Positions 35,268-44,650 of a stretch of 64,000 nt of DNA are shown piece after piece. This DNA comes from an uncultured Roseburia sp. Lineage in GTDB: Bacteria > Bacillota > Clostridia > Lachnospirales > Lachnospiraceae. The position numbers were made by a program, and so were the translations under genes. The first letter of the stretch is position 1. The number at the start of each line of letters is the position of its first letter. The DNA lies in assembly GCA_900756925.1 (NCBI GenBank), contig CAAELX010000034.1, positions 1 to 64,000 of the forward strand, written 5' to 3'. The notes under the pieces are model-generated. The model searched no databases, was not told the DNA's origin, and saw nothing but the letters and a program-made list of their open reading frames with translations.

Positions 35268-35522
35268 ATGAAGAAGACAGTGAAAGTGCACATGAAGGAT
35301 GGACTCGAAGCAAGGCCGGTTGCCATGCTGGTACAGACCGCAAACCGTTTCTCAAGCCATATTTATCTGGAGCTGGAGGAGAAACGGATCAATGCCAAGA
35401 GCATCATGGGTGTAATGAGCCTTGCGCTGATGGATGGGTCTGAGGTTGCGATTGATGCAGAGGGCGCTGATGAGAAGGAAGCTGCAGAAGCGATAGGAAG
35501 CTTCCTGACAGGACAGAATTAG
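35268..35522 (+). CDS. crh: Crh-like HPr paralogue with Glu at the active-site His position
   Basis: An 84-residue HPr-fold protein. The usual GLHARP phosphocarrier motif reads GLEARP here (Glu14), so it cannot be phosphorylated by Enzyme I; the regulatory serine is kept in NAKSIMGVMSLAL. Bacillus Crh has Gln at this position and shares the neighbourhood rapZ-whiA-crh, so I call it a Crh-type co-regulator for CcpA after phosphorylation by HprK, whose gene lies 4 kb upstream. Glu might mimic phosphohistidine. The longer open frame from 35112 runs through the hairpin element and is not used; GAGGAGG fixes the start. Confidence 0.8.
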   Translation: MKKTVKVHMKDGLEARPVAMLVQTANRFSSHIYLELEEKRINAKSIMGVMSLALMDGSEVAIDAEGADEKEAAEAIGSFLTGQN

Positions 35523-35545
35523 TCTACAGACAGAATAATAAGAAG

Positions 35546-36451
35546 ATGGGTGATGATAAGAGAATGATGAAGAAGAGATTGTTATTTGTATTTAATCCAC
35601 GTTCCGGAAAAGCCCAGATTAAAAATCATCTGATGGATATCGTGGATACGATGGTGAAGGCAGGCTATGAAGTGAATGTATATCCAACACAGTGTGCAGG
35701 AGACGCAAAAGAGAAAATCGAGACGGAGGCAGGGGAGTATGACCTTGTCGTATGCAGCGGTGGAGATGGAACCTTGGCTGAGGCGGTTACCGGAATGATG
35801 AACCGAAAGGACAGACTTCCGTTGGGATACATACCGGCAGGAAGCACGAATGACTTTGCATCATCACTTGGAATTCCGAAGAATATGGTGGAGGCAGCGA
35901 AGACCGCAGTCGGCGGAAAGCAGTTTTCCTGCGATATCGGTTCGTTTAACGGCGATTATTTCGTCTATGTGGCAGCGTTCGGGCTTTTTACAGAGGTGTC
36001 TTATTCGACAAGCCAGGAGTGGAAGAATGTGTTAGGGCATGCTGCTTATATTTTAGAAGGGGCGAAGTGCCTGCATGACATTCCTACCTATATGATGCAG
36101 GTCGAATATAATAATACAGTTATTCAGGATGAATTCATTTATGGTATGATTACAAATTCTACGTCTGTAGGCGGATTCAAAGGGATGACGGGAAAAGATG
36201 TCCTCTTAGATGACGGCGTCTTTGAAGTGACACTGATTAAGACCCCGAGAAATCCGATTGAGTTAAATGAGATCATCGGTGCGTTAATCAATCTGGTAGA
36301 TGACACGGATATGGTCTATTCCTTTAAGACGAATGAGGTGAAGTTTACTTCCGGAAAAGAAATTTCCTGGACGAGGGACGGGGAATTTGGCGGTATCCAT
36401 ACAGAGGTATGCATCCGGAACCTGAAACAGGCAGTGGAGATTATGGTATAA
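35546..36451 (+). CDS. Diacylglycerol kinase catalytic-domain lipid kinase (YegS/DgkB-like)
   Basis: A 301-residue soluble lipid kinase. LFVFNPRSGKAQIKNHL opens the domain, SGGDGTLAEAVTGMM is the nucleotide-binding GGDGT motif, and GYIPAGSTNDFASSLGIP is the conserved second motif. Such enzymes phosphorylate diacylglycerol (DgkB, lipoteichoic acid recycling) or related lipids. Starts at 35546, 35564 and 35567 are all possible. It follows the Crh-like gene by 23 bp and may share its transcript. Confidence 0.88.
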   Translation: MGDDKRMMKKRLLFVFNPRSGKAQIKNHLMDIVDTMVKAGYEVNVYPTQCAGDAKEKIETEAGEYDLVVCSGGDGTLAEAVTGMMNRKDRLPLGYIPAGSTNDFASSLGIPKNMVEAAKTAVGGKQFSCDIGSFNGDYFVYVAAFGLFTEVSYSTSQEWKNVLGHAAYILEGAKCLHDIPTYMMQVEYNNTVIQDEFIYGMITNSTSVGGFKGMTGKDVLLDDGVFEVTLIKTPRNPIELNEIIGALINLVDDTDMVYSFKTNEVKFTSGKEISWTRDGEFGGIHTEVCIRNLKQAVEIMV

Positions 36452-36484
36452 AATGACTGCCGTGCGAAGCACGTGTAGATTAGG

Positions 36485-36507
36485 ACCATGAATTATAAAT
36501 TCATGGT
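36485..36507. other. Palindromic hairpin upstream of fba
   Basis: ACCATGAATT-ATA-AATTCATGGT is a perfect 10 bp stem followed by ATAAAAAA, with a smaller CGTGC/GCACG hairpin just before. It could end the lipid kinase transcript. The rest of 36452-36662 shows a lone TATAAT (about 36585-36590) but no clear -35. Confidence 0.55.
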
Positions 36508-36662
36508 ATAAAAAACCGAAAATATGTCTCTTTTAGGCTGAAATATCATGAAAATTTTGCTTTATTTTTACGGCAAAGTAATATATAATACGGGTTAGGG
36601 AAATGCCGGGAAAAGGGACATCCCAGATTCTGGCAAATATTTTAAATTATGGAGGAATTACA

Positions 36663-37529
36663 ATGTTAGTATCTGCAAAAGAGATGTTAGACAAGGCAAA
36701 AGCCGGTCACTATGCTGTTGGTCAGTTCAACATCAACAACTTAGAGTGGACAAAGGCTGTATTATTAACAGCACAGGAATTAAAATCCCCTGTTATCTTA
36801 GGAGTATCTGAGGGTGCTGGAAAGTACATGACAGGATTCAAGACCGTAGCTGCTATGGTAAAGGCTATGGACGAAGAGCTCGGAATTACAGTTCCTGTAG
36901 CATTACACTTAGACCATGGAACCTACGAAGGATGCTACAAATGCATCAAGGCAGGCTTCACATCTATCATGTTTGACGGTTCTCACTATCCAATCGAGGA
37001 GAATGTTGAGAAGACAAAGGAATTAGTAGCAGTTGCTCATCAGTTAGGTTTATCTATTGAAGCTGAAGTTGGTTCTATCGGTGGAGAAGAAGACGGTGTT
37101 GTAGGTATGGGCGAGTGTGCTGATCCGAACGAGTGTAAGGCAATCGCTGACCTTGGTGTAGATATGCTTGCAGCTGGTATCGGTAACATCCACGGTAAAT
37201 ATCCGGCAAACTGGCCAGGATTAAGCTTTGAGACATTAGCAGCAGTTCAGGAGAAGACAGGCATGATGCCATTAGTTCTTCACGGTGGTACAGGTATCCC
37301 TGCTGATATGATCAAGAAAGCAATTGACCTTGGAGTATCTAAGATCAACGTAAATACAGAGTGTCAGTTATCTTTCGCAGATGCTACACGTAAATATATC
37401 GAAGCTGGCAAAGACCTGGAAGGAAAGGGATTTGACCCACGTAAATTATTAGCTCCTGGTGCAGAAGCAATCAAAGCAACTGTAAAAGAGAAGATGGAAT
37501 TATTCGGATCTGTTGGAAAAGCAGAATAA
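36663..37529 (+). CDS. fba: Class II fructose-1,6-bisphosphate aldolase
   Basis: A 288-residue zinc-dependent aldolase of glycolysis/gluconeogenesis. Metal-binding and catalytic stretches: ALHLDHGTYEGCYKCIKAGF, SIMFDGSHYPIEENV, SIEAEVGSIGGEEDGV and VLHGGTGIPADMIKKAI. The frame is open from 36603, but GGAGGAATTACA places the start at 36663, giving the standard MLVSAKEML N-terminus. Codon use is AT-richer and more uniform than in its neighbours, as expected for a highly expressed gene. A terminator follows. Confidence 0.97.
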   Translation: MLVSAKEMLDKAKAGHYAVGQFNINNLEWTKAVLLTAQELKSPVILGVSEGAGKYMTGFKTVAAMVKAMDEELGITVPVALHLDHGTYEGCYKCIKAGFTSIMFDGSHYPIEENVEKTKELVAVAHQLGLSIEAEVGSIGGEEDGVVGMGECADPNECKAIADLGVDMLAAGIGNIHGKYPANWPGLSFETLAAVQEKTGMMPLVLHGGTGIPADMIKKAIDLGVSKINVNTECQLSFADATRKYIEAGKDLEGKGFDPRKLLAPGAEAIKATVKEKMELFGSVGKAE

Positions 37530-37552
37530 TCTAGGACAATAGTAGAAAAAGG

Positions 37553-37584
37553 AAGAGCGTTCCAAGTGATTGGAGCGCTCTTTT
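37553..37584 (+). terminator. Terminator after fba
   Basis: AAGAGCGTTCCAA / TTGGAGCGCTCTT stem with loop GTGA, then TTT. The arm centre (GTTCCAA/TTGGA) is nearly the same as in the hairpin at 40011-40041. Confidence 0.9.
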
Positions 37585-37644
37585 TGGAAATGGCGTGTGT
37601 GAACTGTAAGTTAGAGGAAAATGAAGAAAGTGTTAATTTATTAG

Positions 37645-37673
37645 TTGCATTTATTTGTTTATTCTCTTATATT
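37645..37673 (+). promoter_or_regulatory. Promoter of the first glnN-type gene
   Basis: TTGCAT (37645-37650), 17 nt, TATATT (37668-37673). The leader contains AATCTGAGGGGATTAGATG (37697-37715), closely matched before the second glutamine synthetase gene (AATCTCAGGGGATTTGGATG). Confidence 0.65.
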
Positions 37674-37739
37674 AGTTATGTGAATTAAAACCGAAACATC
37701 GAATCTGAGGGGATTAGATGAAAGAAAGGAAAAAAAGAG

Positions 37740-39860
37740 ATGAGCGAAAAGGAATACTTTAATGTAGTAGACATTTTCGGGGAGAATGTGTTTAACGATT
37801 CTGTGATGCAGGCACGACTTCCGAAAAAAGTCTACAAAAAACTCCATGAAGTGATGGAGGAGGGGAAAGAGTTAGACCTTGAGACAGCAGACGTGGTAGC
37901 GCATGAGATGAAGGAGTGGGCGATTGAAAAAGGGGCAACCCATTATACCCACTGGTTCCAGCCGCTTACCGGTGTGACCGCGGAGAAGCATGATTCCTTT
38001 ATCACCGCACCGATGGAGAATGGCAAGGTACTGATGAGCTTTTCCGGAAAAGAGCTGATCAAGGGTGAGCCGGATGCATCATCTTTCCCGTCCGGAGGCC
38101 TGCGTGCTACCTTTGAGGCGAGAGGTTATACAGCCTGGGATTGTACTTCCCCTGCCTTTGTTCGTCAGGATGCAGCAGGAGCAACACTCTGTATTCCAAC
38201 TGCCTTCTGTTCTTATACAGGTGAGGCACTTGACCAGAAGACACCACTGCTCCGTTCTATGGAAGCAATCAATGAGCAGGCACTTCGCTTAATCCGTTTA
38301 TTTGGCAATACAACTTCAAAGAGAGTGACTCCATCTGTAGGACCGGAGCAGGAGTACTTCATCGTAGACCGTGAGAAGTATTTACAGAGAAAAGATCTGA
38401 TTTTTACCGGTCGTACCCTGTTCGGTGCCATGCCGCCGAAAGGACAGGAGATGGACGATCACTATTTCGGAAGTATCAGGGAACGTATCGCATCTTATAT
38501 GAAGGATGTGAATATCGAGCTTTGGAAGCTTGGTGTTTCTTCAAAGACCCAGCACAATGAGGTGGCTCCGGCACAGCATGAATTAGCACCGATCTATGCG
38601 GTTGCCAATATTGCGGTTGACCACAACCAGCTCATCATGGAGACGTTAAAGAAAGTGGCATATCGTCATGGCTTACAGTGTCTCTTACATGAGAAACCAT
38701 TTGCAGGAGTCAATGGTTCCGGAAAGCATGACAACTGGTCCATCACGACCGATGATGGGATCAATCTGTTAGAGCCAGGCAAGACACCGCATGAGAACAT
38801 TCAGTTCTTATTAGTATTAACCTGTATTTTAAAGGCAGTAGATGTACACGCAGATCTGCTCCGGGAATCCGCAGCAGATGTCGGAAATGACCACAGATTA
38901 GGGGCAAATGAGGCACCACCAGCGATTCTTTCCGTATATCTCGGAGAGCAGCTTCAGGATGTGCTTTCCCAGCTGATCAGCACAGGCTCCGCCACACACA
39001 GTATTTCCGGTCAGAAATTAGAGACGGGCGTGAAGTCCCTTCCGGATTTTATGAAGGATGCGACAGACCGAAACAGAACCTCACCATTTGCTTTCACAGG
39101 TAATAAATTCGAGTTCCGTATGGTTGGTTCCCAGGATTCCGTAGCGCAGCCGAACGTTGTGTTAAATACGATCGTGGCAGAAGCTTTCGCAGAGGCATGT
39201 GACGAGTTAGAGCAGGCAGAAGACTTCGATATGGCAGTCCACGACATGATCAAGAAATATGCGACCGAACACCAGAGAATCGTCTTCAACGGAAACGGTT
39301 ATTCTGATGAATGGGTAGAGGAGGCAGAGCGCAGGGGTCTCCCGAATATCAAGTCCATGGTGGATGCAATTCCGGCGTTGAATACGGATAAGGCTGTGGC
39401 ATTATTTGAGAAGTTCGGCGTTTTCACAAAGGCAGAGTTAGACTCCCGTGTTGAGATCGAATATGAGACTTACGCAAAAGAAATCAATATCGAGGCGAAG
39501 GCAATGATCGATATCGCAACCAAGCAGATTATTCCGGCAGTCATCAAGTATACGATCACGCTGGCAGACTCCATCAATGCCGTGAAAGCAGCATGCGGCG
39601 CAGATATTAGTGTGCAGACAGAGATTTTAACGGAGGTATCCGATCTGCTTGCTGACACGAAGCATGCACTGTCCCACTTAGAGGAAGTGACCGCAAAGGG
39701 TGGCACAATGGAGCAGGGCAGGGAACAGGCTGTCTACTATCGTGATGAGGTCATGACCGCGATGCATGCACTGCGTACACCGGTTGACAAGCTGGAGATG
39801 TTAGTGGACAAATCCATGTGGCCGATGCCGTCTTATGGTGACTTAATGTTCGAGGTTTAG
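37740..39860 (+). CDS. glnN: Type III glutamine synthetase (GlnN), paralogue 1
   Basis: A 706-residue enzyme that joins ammonia to glutamate with ATP. Its length and motifs are those of [82 protein letters not shown] and [23 protein letters not shown] precedes the ATG. The next gene encodes a closely similar protein, so this is a tandem duplication. It has its own promoter downstream of the fba terminator. Nearby PII and Amt genes place it in nitrogen assimilation. Confidence 0.95.
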   Translation: MSEKEYFNVVDIFGENVFNDSVMQARLPKKVYKKLHEVMEEGKELDLETADVVAHEMKEWAIEKGATHYTHWFQPLTGVTAEKHDSFITAPMENGKVLMSFSGKELIKGEPDASSFPSGGLRATFEARGYTAWDCTSPAFVRQDAAGATLCIPTAFCSYTGEALDQKTPLLRSMEAINEQALRLIRLFGNTTSKRVTPSVGPEQEYFIVDREKYLQRKDLIFTGRTLFGAMPPKGQEMDDHYFGSIRERIASYMKDVNIELWKLGVSSKTQHNEVAPAQHELAPIYAVANIAVDHNQLIMETLKKVAYRHGLQCLLHEKPFAGVNGSGKHDNWSITTDDGINLLEPGKTPHENIQFLLVLTCILKAVDVHADLLRESAADVGNDHRLGANEAPPAILSVYLGEQLQDVLSQLISTGSATHSISGQKLETGVKSLPDFMKDATDRNRTSPFAFTGNKFEFRMVGSQDSVAQPNVVLNTIVAEAFAEACDELEQAEDFDMAVHDMIKKYATEHQRIVFNGNGYSDEWVEEAERRGLPNIKSMVDAIPALNTDKAVALFEKFGVFTKAELDSRVEIEYETYAKEINIEAKAMIDIATKQIIPAVIKYTITLADSINAVKAACGADISVQTEILTEVSDLLADTKHALSHLEEVTAKGGTMEQGREQAVYYRDEVMTAMHALRTPVDKLEMLVDKSMWPMPSYGDLMFEV

Positions 39861-39948
39861 GGTTACGTTAAAATTGAACAAAAAGAGATTGTTTCCAGGG
39901 AAATGATTATCTAAAATTTACAAAATAGAAAAAAATGGGAAAAAGAGC

Positions 39949-40041
39949 TTGAAAAAAGTTCGAAGGTGTATTATTTTAATACCAACAAAACATTGAACGA
40001 AAACGAACAAGGGTGTTCCAAGAGGATTGGAACGCCCTTTT
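39949..40041 (+). promoter_or_regulatory. Promoter-like sequence and terminator hairpin in the leader of the second GS gene
   Basis: TTGAAA (39949-39954), 17 nt, TATTTT (39972-39977), then a strong terminator-like hairpin GGGTGTTCCAA (40011-40021) / TTGGAACGCCC (40027-40037) followed by a T run. It lies 150 nt beyond the stop of paralogue 1 and 115 nt before paralogue 2; a further 9 bp hairpin (TTCACTCGA/TCGAGTGAA, 40063-40101) follows. It may terminate paralogue 1, or attenuate paralogue 2. Confidence 0.6.
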
Positions 40042-40155
40042 TGTTTTGCCAATGAAAAGCAATTCACTCGAGCCATTCGCTAAAACGCATCTTCGAGTGA
40101 ACTGTAAAAGAAACAAATCTCAGGGGATTTGGATGAACAGAAAGGATGTAGAAGG

Positions 40156-42279
40156 ATGAGTGAGAAGAAAGAATATTTTAACGTAGCAGACATCTTCGGC
40201 GAGAACGTATTCAACGATGCAGTGATGCAGGAACGCCTTCCGAAAAAGATTTACAAAAAGCTCCATGAAGTTATGGATGAGGGCAAAGAGTTAGATCTGG
40301 AAACTGCTGATGTGGTAGCACATGAGATGAAGGAATGGGCAATCGAAAAAGGTGCTACCCATTACACCCACTGGTTCCAGCCGCTTACCGGTGTAACCGC
40401 AGAGAAGCATGATTCTTTCATCACAGCTCCGATGCCAAACGGTAAAGTGTTAATGAGCTTTTCCGGAAAGGAACTGATCAAAGGTGAGCCGGATGCATCT
40501 TCTTTCCCGTCAGGGGGACTGAGAGCTACCTTTGAAGCGAGAGGTTATACAGCGTGGGATTGTACTTCACCGGCATTTGTCAGACAGGATGCAGCAGGAG
40601 CAACACTCTGTATTCCAACAGCTTTCTGCTCTTACACAGGCGAGGCACTCGACCAGAAGACACCATTACTTCGTTCTATGGAAGCAATCAATGAGCAGTC
40701 CTTAAGACTGTTAAAATTATTTGGAAATACAACTTCCAAGAGAGTGACACCTTCCGTAGGACCGGAGCAGGAATACTTCATCGTAGACAGAGAGAAATAT
40801 TTACAGAGAAAAGATTTAATTTTCACCGGACGTACCTTATTCGGAGCAATGCCTCCAAAAGGACAGGAGATGGACGATCACTACTTCGGAAGCATCCGTG
40901 AGAGAATCGCTTCTTACATGAAGGATGTGAACGAGGAGCTCTGGAAGCTTGGAGTATCTGCCAAGACACAGCACAACGAAGTAGCACCTGCACAGCATGA
41001 GTTAGCACCGATCTATGCAGAGGCAAACATCGCAGTTGACCACAACCAGTTAGTAATGGAGACTTTGAAAAAAGTTGCTTACCGTCATGGTTTACAGTGT
41101 CTGCTTCATGAAAAACCATTCGCAGGTGTCAATGGTTCCGGAAAACATAACAACTGGTCCATCACAACCGATGATGGCATCAACTTATTAGATCCGGGCA
41201 AAACACCGCATGAGAACATCCAGTTCTTATTAGTTTTAACCTGTATCTTAAAAGCAGTTGATATCCATGCAGACCTGCTCCGGGAATCAGCAGCAGATGT
41301 CGGAAATGATCACAGATTAGGAGCAAACGAGGCACCACCTGCAATCCTTTCTGTATTCCTTGGCGAACAGCTGCAGGATGTGTTGGCACAGTTAATCAGC
41401 ACCGGAGAGGCAACACACAGTATCACTGGAAAAATGTTAGAGACTGGTGTTAAGACCTTACCGGATTTCATGAAAGATGCGACAGACCGAAACAGAACTT
41501 CTCCATTTGCTTTCACAGGAAATAAGTTCGAGTTCCGTATGGTTGGTTCCCAGGATTCCATCGCCCAGCCAAACGTTGTATTAAATACGATTGTGGCAGA
41601 GGCATTTGCAGAGGCATGCGATGAACTGGAAAAAGCAGATGACTTCGATATGGCAGTCCATGACCTGATCAAGAAATATGCGACCGAGCACCAGAGAATC
41701 GTCTTCAACGGAAATGGTTATTCTGATGAGTGGGTAGCAGAGGCAGAGCGCAGAGGTCTTCCGAACATCAAATCTATGGTAGATGCCATCCCGGCACTGA
41801 ATACTGACAAGGCAGTGACATTGTTCGAAAAATTTGGTGTCTTCACGAAGGCAGAGTTAGACTCCCGTGTTGAAATCGAATACGAGACCTACGCAAAAGA
41901 AATCAATATCGAGGCAAAGGCAATGATCGACATTGCAACCAAACAGATCATTCCGGCAGTCATCAAATATACAACTGTTCTGGCAGAGTCTATCACAGCA
42001 GTGAAGAGCGCATGTGCAGCAGACGTAAGTGTACAGACCGAGATCCTGACAGAGGTATCCGATCTTCTTGCTGATACCAAGGGAGCACTTTCTAAGTTAG
42101 AGGAAGTGACAGCCCAGGGTGGTGCAATGGAAGAAGGAAGAGAGCAGGCAGTCTTCTATCATGATGAAGTAAAGAGCGCGATGGATGAATTAAGAGCTCC
42201 GGTTGATAAGCTTGAAATGTTAGTAGATAAATCCATGTGGCCAATGCCATCCTATGGAGATCTGATCTTCGAGGTATAA
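40156..42279 (+). CDS. glnN: Type III glutamine synthetase (GlnN), paralogue 2
   Basis: A 707-residue GSIII with the same motifs in the same order as paralogue 1 and very high identity along the whole length. Differences are scattered and mostly conservative, clustering in the C-terminal region after residue 600. ATG 40156 ([10 protein letters not shown]) aligns with the start of paralogue 1 and follows AAAGGATGTAGAAGG; the longer frame from 40129 is not needed. The codon choice differs from paralogue 1 at many synonymous sites, so the duplication is not very recent. Confidence 0.95.
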   Translation: MSEKKEYFNVADIFGENVFNDAVMQERLPKKIYKKLHEVMDEGKELDLETADVVAHEMKEWAIEKGATHYTHWFQPLTGVTAEKHDSFITAPMPNGKVLMSFSGKELIKGEPDASSFPSGGLRATFEARGYTAWDCTSPAFVRQDAAGATLCIPTAFCSYTGEALDQKTPLLRSMEAINEQSLRLLKLFGNTTSKRVTPSVGPEQEYFIVDREKYLQRKDLIFTGRTLFGAMPPKGQEMDDHYFGSIRERIASYMKDVNEELWKLGVSAKTQHNEVAPAQHELAPIYAEANIAVDHNQLVMETLKKVAYRHGLQCLLHEKPFAGVNGSGKHNNWSITTDDGINLLDPGKTPHENIQFLLVLTCILKAVDIHADLLRESAADVGNDHRLGANEAPPAILSVFLGEQLQDVLAQLISTGEATHSITGKMLETGVKTLPDFMKDATDRNRTSPFAFTGNKFEFRMVGSQDSIAQPNVVLNTIVAEAFAEACDELEKADDFDMAVHDLIKKYATEHQRIVFNGNGYSDEWVAEAERRGLPNIKSMVDAIPALNTDKAVTLFEKFGVFTKAELDSRVEIEYETYAKEINIEAKAMIDIATKQIIPAVIKYTTVLAESITAVKSACAADVSVQTEILTEVSDLLADTKGALSKLEEVTAQGGAMEEGREQAVFYHDEVKSAMDELRAPVDKLEMLVDKSMWPMPSYGDLIFEV

Positions 42280-42303
42280 AAAAAGCTCCCATAAAAGGGA
42301 GGA

Positions 42304-42327
42304 TGCCAGGTGGTAAGCCACCTGGCA
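42304..42327 (+). terminator. Hairpin after second glnN gene
   Basis: TGCCAGGTGG-TAAG-CCACCTGGCA is a perfect 10 bp stem 24 nt after the stop codon; a smaller CTCCC/GGGAG hairpin precedes it. There is no T run, so termination is not certain. Confidence 0.55.
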
Positions 42328-42493
42328 GATTATGAAAAAGTTTATATAAAAAGTAATCGAAACTTGGAAATTGTCTTACTTCATTTGATGCTTTTATTAT
42401 ATGCAGGAGAAATGAAAAATCCGTGTTCACATCATGAAAGATTTTTAAACAAATTATGAACAAATAGGATATTTGAGTGAGGAGGCAGAATTT

Positions 42494-42832
42494 ATGAAAA
42501 AACTGGAAATCATTATCAAACCGGAAAAGCTTGAGGACTTAAAAGAAGTGTTCGATGCCTGTGATGTCCATGGTATGAATGTCGTAAACAGTATGGGATA
42601 TGGAAACCAGAAAGGTATCATCAAGAATTACCGTGGTGCGGAATATGCAGTTAACCTGCTTCCGAAAGTTAAGGTAGAGACGGTAGTAACCGATGAGATT
42701 GCACCGGAGCTGATTGACAAGATTGTAAAAGAGATCAATACCGGACATATCGGAGATGGTAAAATCTTCGTCTACGATGTAGAAGATGCAGTCCGTATCC
42801 GTACCGGCGAGCATGGTACAGAAGCCCTGTAA
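42494..42832 (+). CDS. PII nitrogen regulatory protein
   Basis: A 112-residue GlnB/GlnK-family trimeric sensor of ATP/ADP, 2-oxoglutarate and glutamine status. It begins MKKLEIIIKPEKLEDLKEVF; the T-loop region reads NQKGIIKNYRGAEYAVN with the Tyr equivalent to Tyr51 kept, and the C-terminal GKIFVYDVEDAVRIRTGE is canonical. The frame starts at GTG 42473, but that GTG overlaps the ribosome site; GAGGAGGC serves ATG 42494. Its position just before amt suggests a GlnK-type role in gating ammonium uptake. Confidence 0.95.
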   Translation: MKKLEIIIKPEKLEDLKEVFDACDVHGMNVVNSMGYGNQKGIIKNYRGAEYAVNLLPKVKVETVVTDEIAPELIDKIVKEINTGHIGDGKIFVYDVEDAVRIRTGEHGTEAL

Positions 42833-42932
42833 CAGGAGCAGTTAGAAAAATCTGTACAGGGAATGAGGAGCCCGGTATGGATGAGGAGTCAGTATTATGA
42901 AAAAATAAATACGATATTTTAAGATTATCAAA

Positions 42933-42979
42933 GGGGATAACAAAGGGCGGAGTATCGTCTGGTGTTATCTTCTTTTTTT
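42933..42979 (+). terminator. Terminator or attenuator between PII and amt genes
   Basis: GGGGATAACA (42933-42942) pairs with TGTTATCTTC (42963-42972), with G-U pairs, followed by a run of seven T (42973-42979). It lies 100 nt after the PII stop and 118 nt before the amt start. Confidence 0.75.
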
Positions 42980-43013
42980 ATAAAAATATCGGAAATAAAG
43001 AGGCAAATTCCCT

Positions 43014-43090
43014 GCCAGCTTGCTGGGCATATTCACCAGAGGGTAAATTCCACAGGTGGAATTGTATTTTGCTTCGTAAAACAAGGAGGA
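43014..43090 (+). promoter_or_regulatory. Hairpin/SD element, copy B (leader of amt)
   Basis: CCAGCTTGCTGGGCATATTC, then CACCAGAGGG, a hairpin AATTCCA-CAGG-TGGAATT (about 43046-43063), TTTTG-CTTCG-TAAAA, and the ribosome site CAAGGAGGA six nt before the ATG. It matches copy A before crh in order and spacing; the first hairpin has a different sequence but stays paired (compensatory change), and the second keeps pairing by a G-U. Confidence 0.75.
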
Positions 43091-43096
43091 ATTGAT

Positions 43097-44293
43097 ATGG
43101 ATATGAGTGTTTGGTACCTGATGGGTGCGGCGTTGGTATTTTTTATGCAGTGTGGATTTGCAATGGTAGAAGCGGGCTTCACTAGAGCAAAAAACGTTGG
43201 TAACATTACGATGAAAAACTTAATGGACTTCTGTATTGGTACAGTAGCGTTTTACTTATTAGGATATAATCTTCTCTGTGGAGAAGGTGGATTCGTTGGC
43301 TGGGGTCTGAATCCTTTTACCGGATTTGGAGAGACAGATTGGTCCGGATTTGTATTTAACTTAGTATTCTGTGCGACAGCAGCAACGATTGTTTCCGGAG
43401 CTATGGCAGAGCGTACAAAATTTATTACCTACTGTATTTATAGTTTTGTAATTAGTCTTGTCGTATACCCGATTGAAGCTCACTGGGTATGGGGCGCAAC
43501 ACCATGGCTGACAGATCTTGGCTTTACAGATTTCGCAGGTTCTGCATGCATCCATATGGTAGGTGGAATCACAGCCTTCATCGGTGCGGCAATGCTTGGA
43601 CCTCGTATCGGAAAATACGACAAAAACGGAAAACCAAAGCCAATTCTTGGACATAACATTTTAATCGGTGCACTTGGAGTCTTCATTCTCTGGTTCGGCT
43701 GGTATGGATTCAATGGTGCAGCAGCAACAGATACGATGCAGTTATCCCAGATTTTTGCAACCACAACCGTTGCACCGGCAGTTGCAACCTGTTCCGCAAT
43801 GATCTATACCTGGATCAGAAATGGAAAACCGGATGTGTCCATGTCCTTAAACGGCTCTCTGGCAGGTCTTGTAGCAGTAACAGCAGGATGTGCGAATGTG
43901 GATGTTATTGGTTCTTTCGTGATTGGTGCAGTCGCAGGTGTGTTAGTTTGTGTAGCCGTATACTTTATTGAAGACAAATTAAAAGTAGATGATCCGGTTG
44001 GTGCCGTAGCCGTACATGGATGCAACGGTATCTGGGGAACCATCGCAGTTGGACTTTTTGATTACAAAGATGGTTTATTCTATGGCGGCGGAGTTCATCA
44101 CTTACTGATCCAGTTACTTGGTATCGCATGCATCGCAGGATGGACGATCATCACGATGACAATTGTATTTACCGTATTGAAGAAAACAATCGGCTTAAGA
44201 GTTAGTGCTCAGGAAGAGATTGAAGGGCTTGACTCTACCGAGCATGGTCTTGAATCTGGATATCCGGATTTTGTATCCAGAGAACTTCATTAA
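43097..44293 (+). CDS. amt: Ammonium transporter
   Basis: A 398-residue Amt/Mep/Rh channel with about eleven transmembrane helices. Visible family features include FVFNLVFCATAATIVSGAMAE, a YPIEAHWVWG segment, DFAGSACIHMVGGITAFIGA (pore His) and VHGCNGIWGTIAVGLF (second pore His). The longer frame from 42962 runs through the terminator and hairpin element; CAAGGAGGAATTGAT fixes the start at 43097. It is paired with the PII gene upstream, the classical glnK-amtB arrangement. A series of hairpins follows. Confidence 0.95.
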   Translation: MDMSVWYLMGAALVFFMQCGFAMVEAGFTRAKNVGNITMKNLMDFCIGTVAFYLLGYNLLCGEGGFVGWGLNPFTGFGETDWSGFVFNLVFCATAATIVSGAMAERTKFITYCIYSFVISLVVYPIEAHWVWGATPWLTDLGFTDFAGSACIHMVGGITAFIGAAMLGPRIGKYDKNGKPKPILGHNILIGALGVFILWFGWYGFNGAAATDTMQLSQIFATTTVAPAVATCSAMIYTWIRNGKPDVSMSLNGSLAGLVAVTAGCANVDVIGSFVIGAVAGVLVCVAVYFIEDKLKVDDPVGAVAVHGCNGIWGTIAVGLFDYKDGLFYGGGVHHLLIQLLGIACIAGWTIITMTIVFTVLKKTIGLRVSAQEEIEGLDSTEHGLESGYPDFVSRELH

Positions 44294-44356
44294 GATGCAC
44301 GAATCTAATTCGGTTAGGTTCGTGGAATCTAATCCCCTTAGTAGTATATACATCAA

Positions 44357-44396
44357 CATCAGAACCCCCGGAGCGAAAGCCCCGGGGGTTCTGATG
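44357..44396. other. Perfect GC-rich hairpin downstream of amt
   Basis: CATCAGAACCCCCG (44357-44370) and CGGGGGTTCTGATG (44383-44396) form a 14 bp stem. The sequence at the loop, CGGAGCGAAAGC (44369-44380), equals a 12-mer of the structured repeat core in copies 1 and 3. No T run. A smaller hairpin CACGAATCTAA/TTAGGTTCGTG lies at about 44297-44323. Confidence 0.65.
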
Positions 44397-44536
44397 CTGT
44401 TACACCAGCTTATGTACGCAGATCTGACAAAAGACCATTGCGTGAGATCTATCTGAAAGGCTTTGAGATCAGTAATATCCAGAAAGAATATAGGCACTGA
44501 CTGCGTGTATGACAGGTTTTTTTGTAACAGTAAAAA

Positions 44537-44582
44537 AGAAGAAGTACTTCCCTCAGGAAAAGGGAAATACTTCTTCTTTTTC
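44537..44582. terminator. Bidirectional terminator between amt and the PBP gene
   Basis: AAGAAGAAGTACTTCCCT pairs with AGGGAAATACTTCTTCTT around a CAGGAAA loop, flanked by A and T runs on both sides, so it can serve both convergent genes. Confidence 0.85.
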
Positions 44583-44650
44583 GTGACAATAAGATAGTTG
44601 TGAAACATAAATTCTATTATTGGAACAGCGATATTCACCGAAATTTGAAC

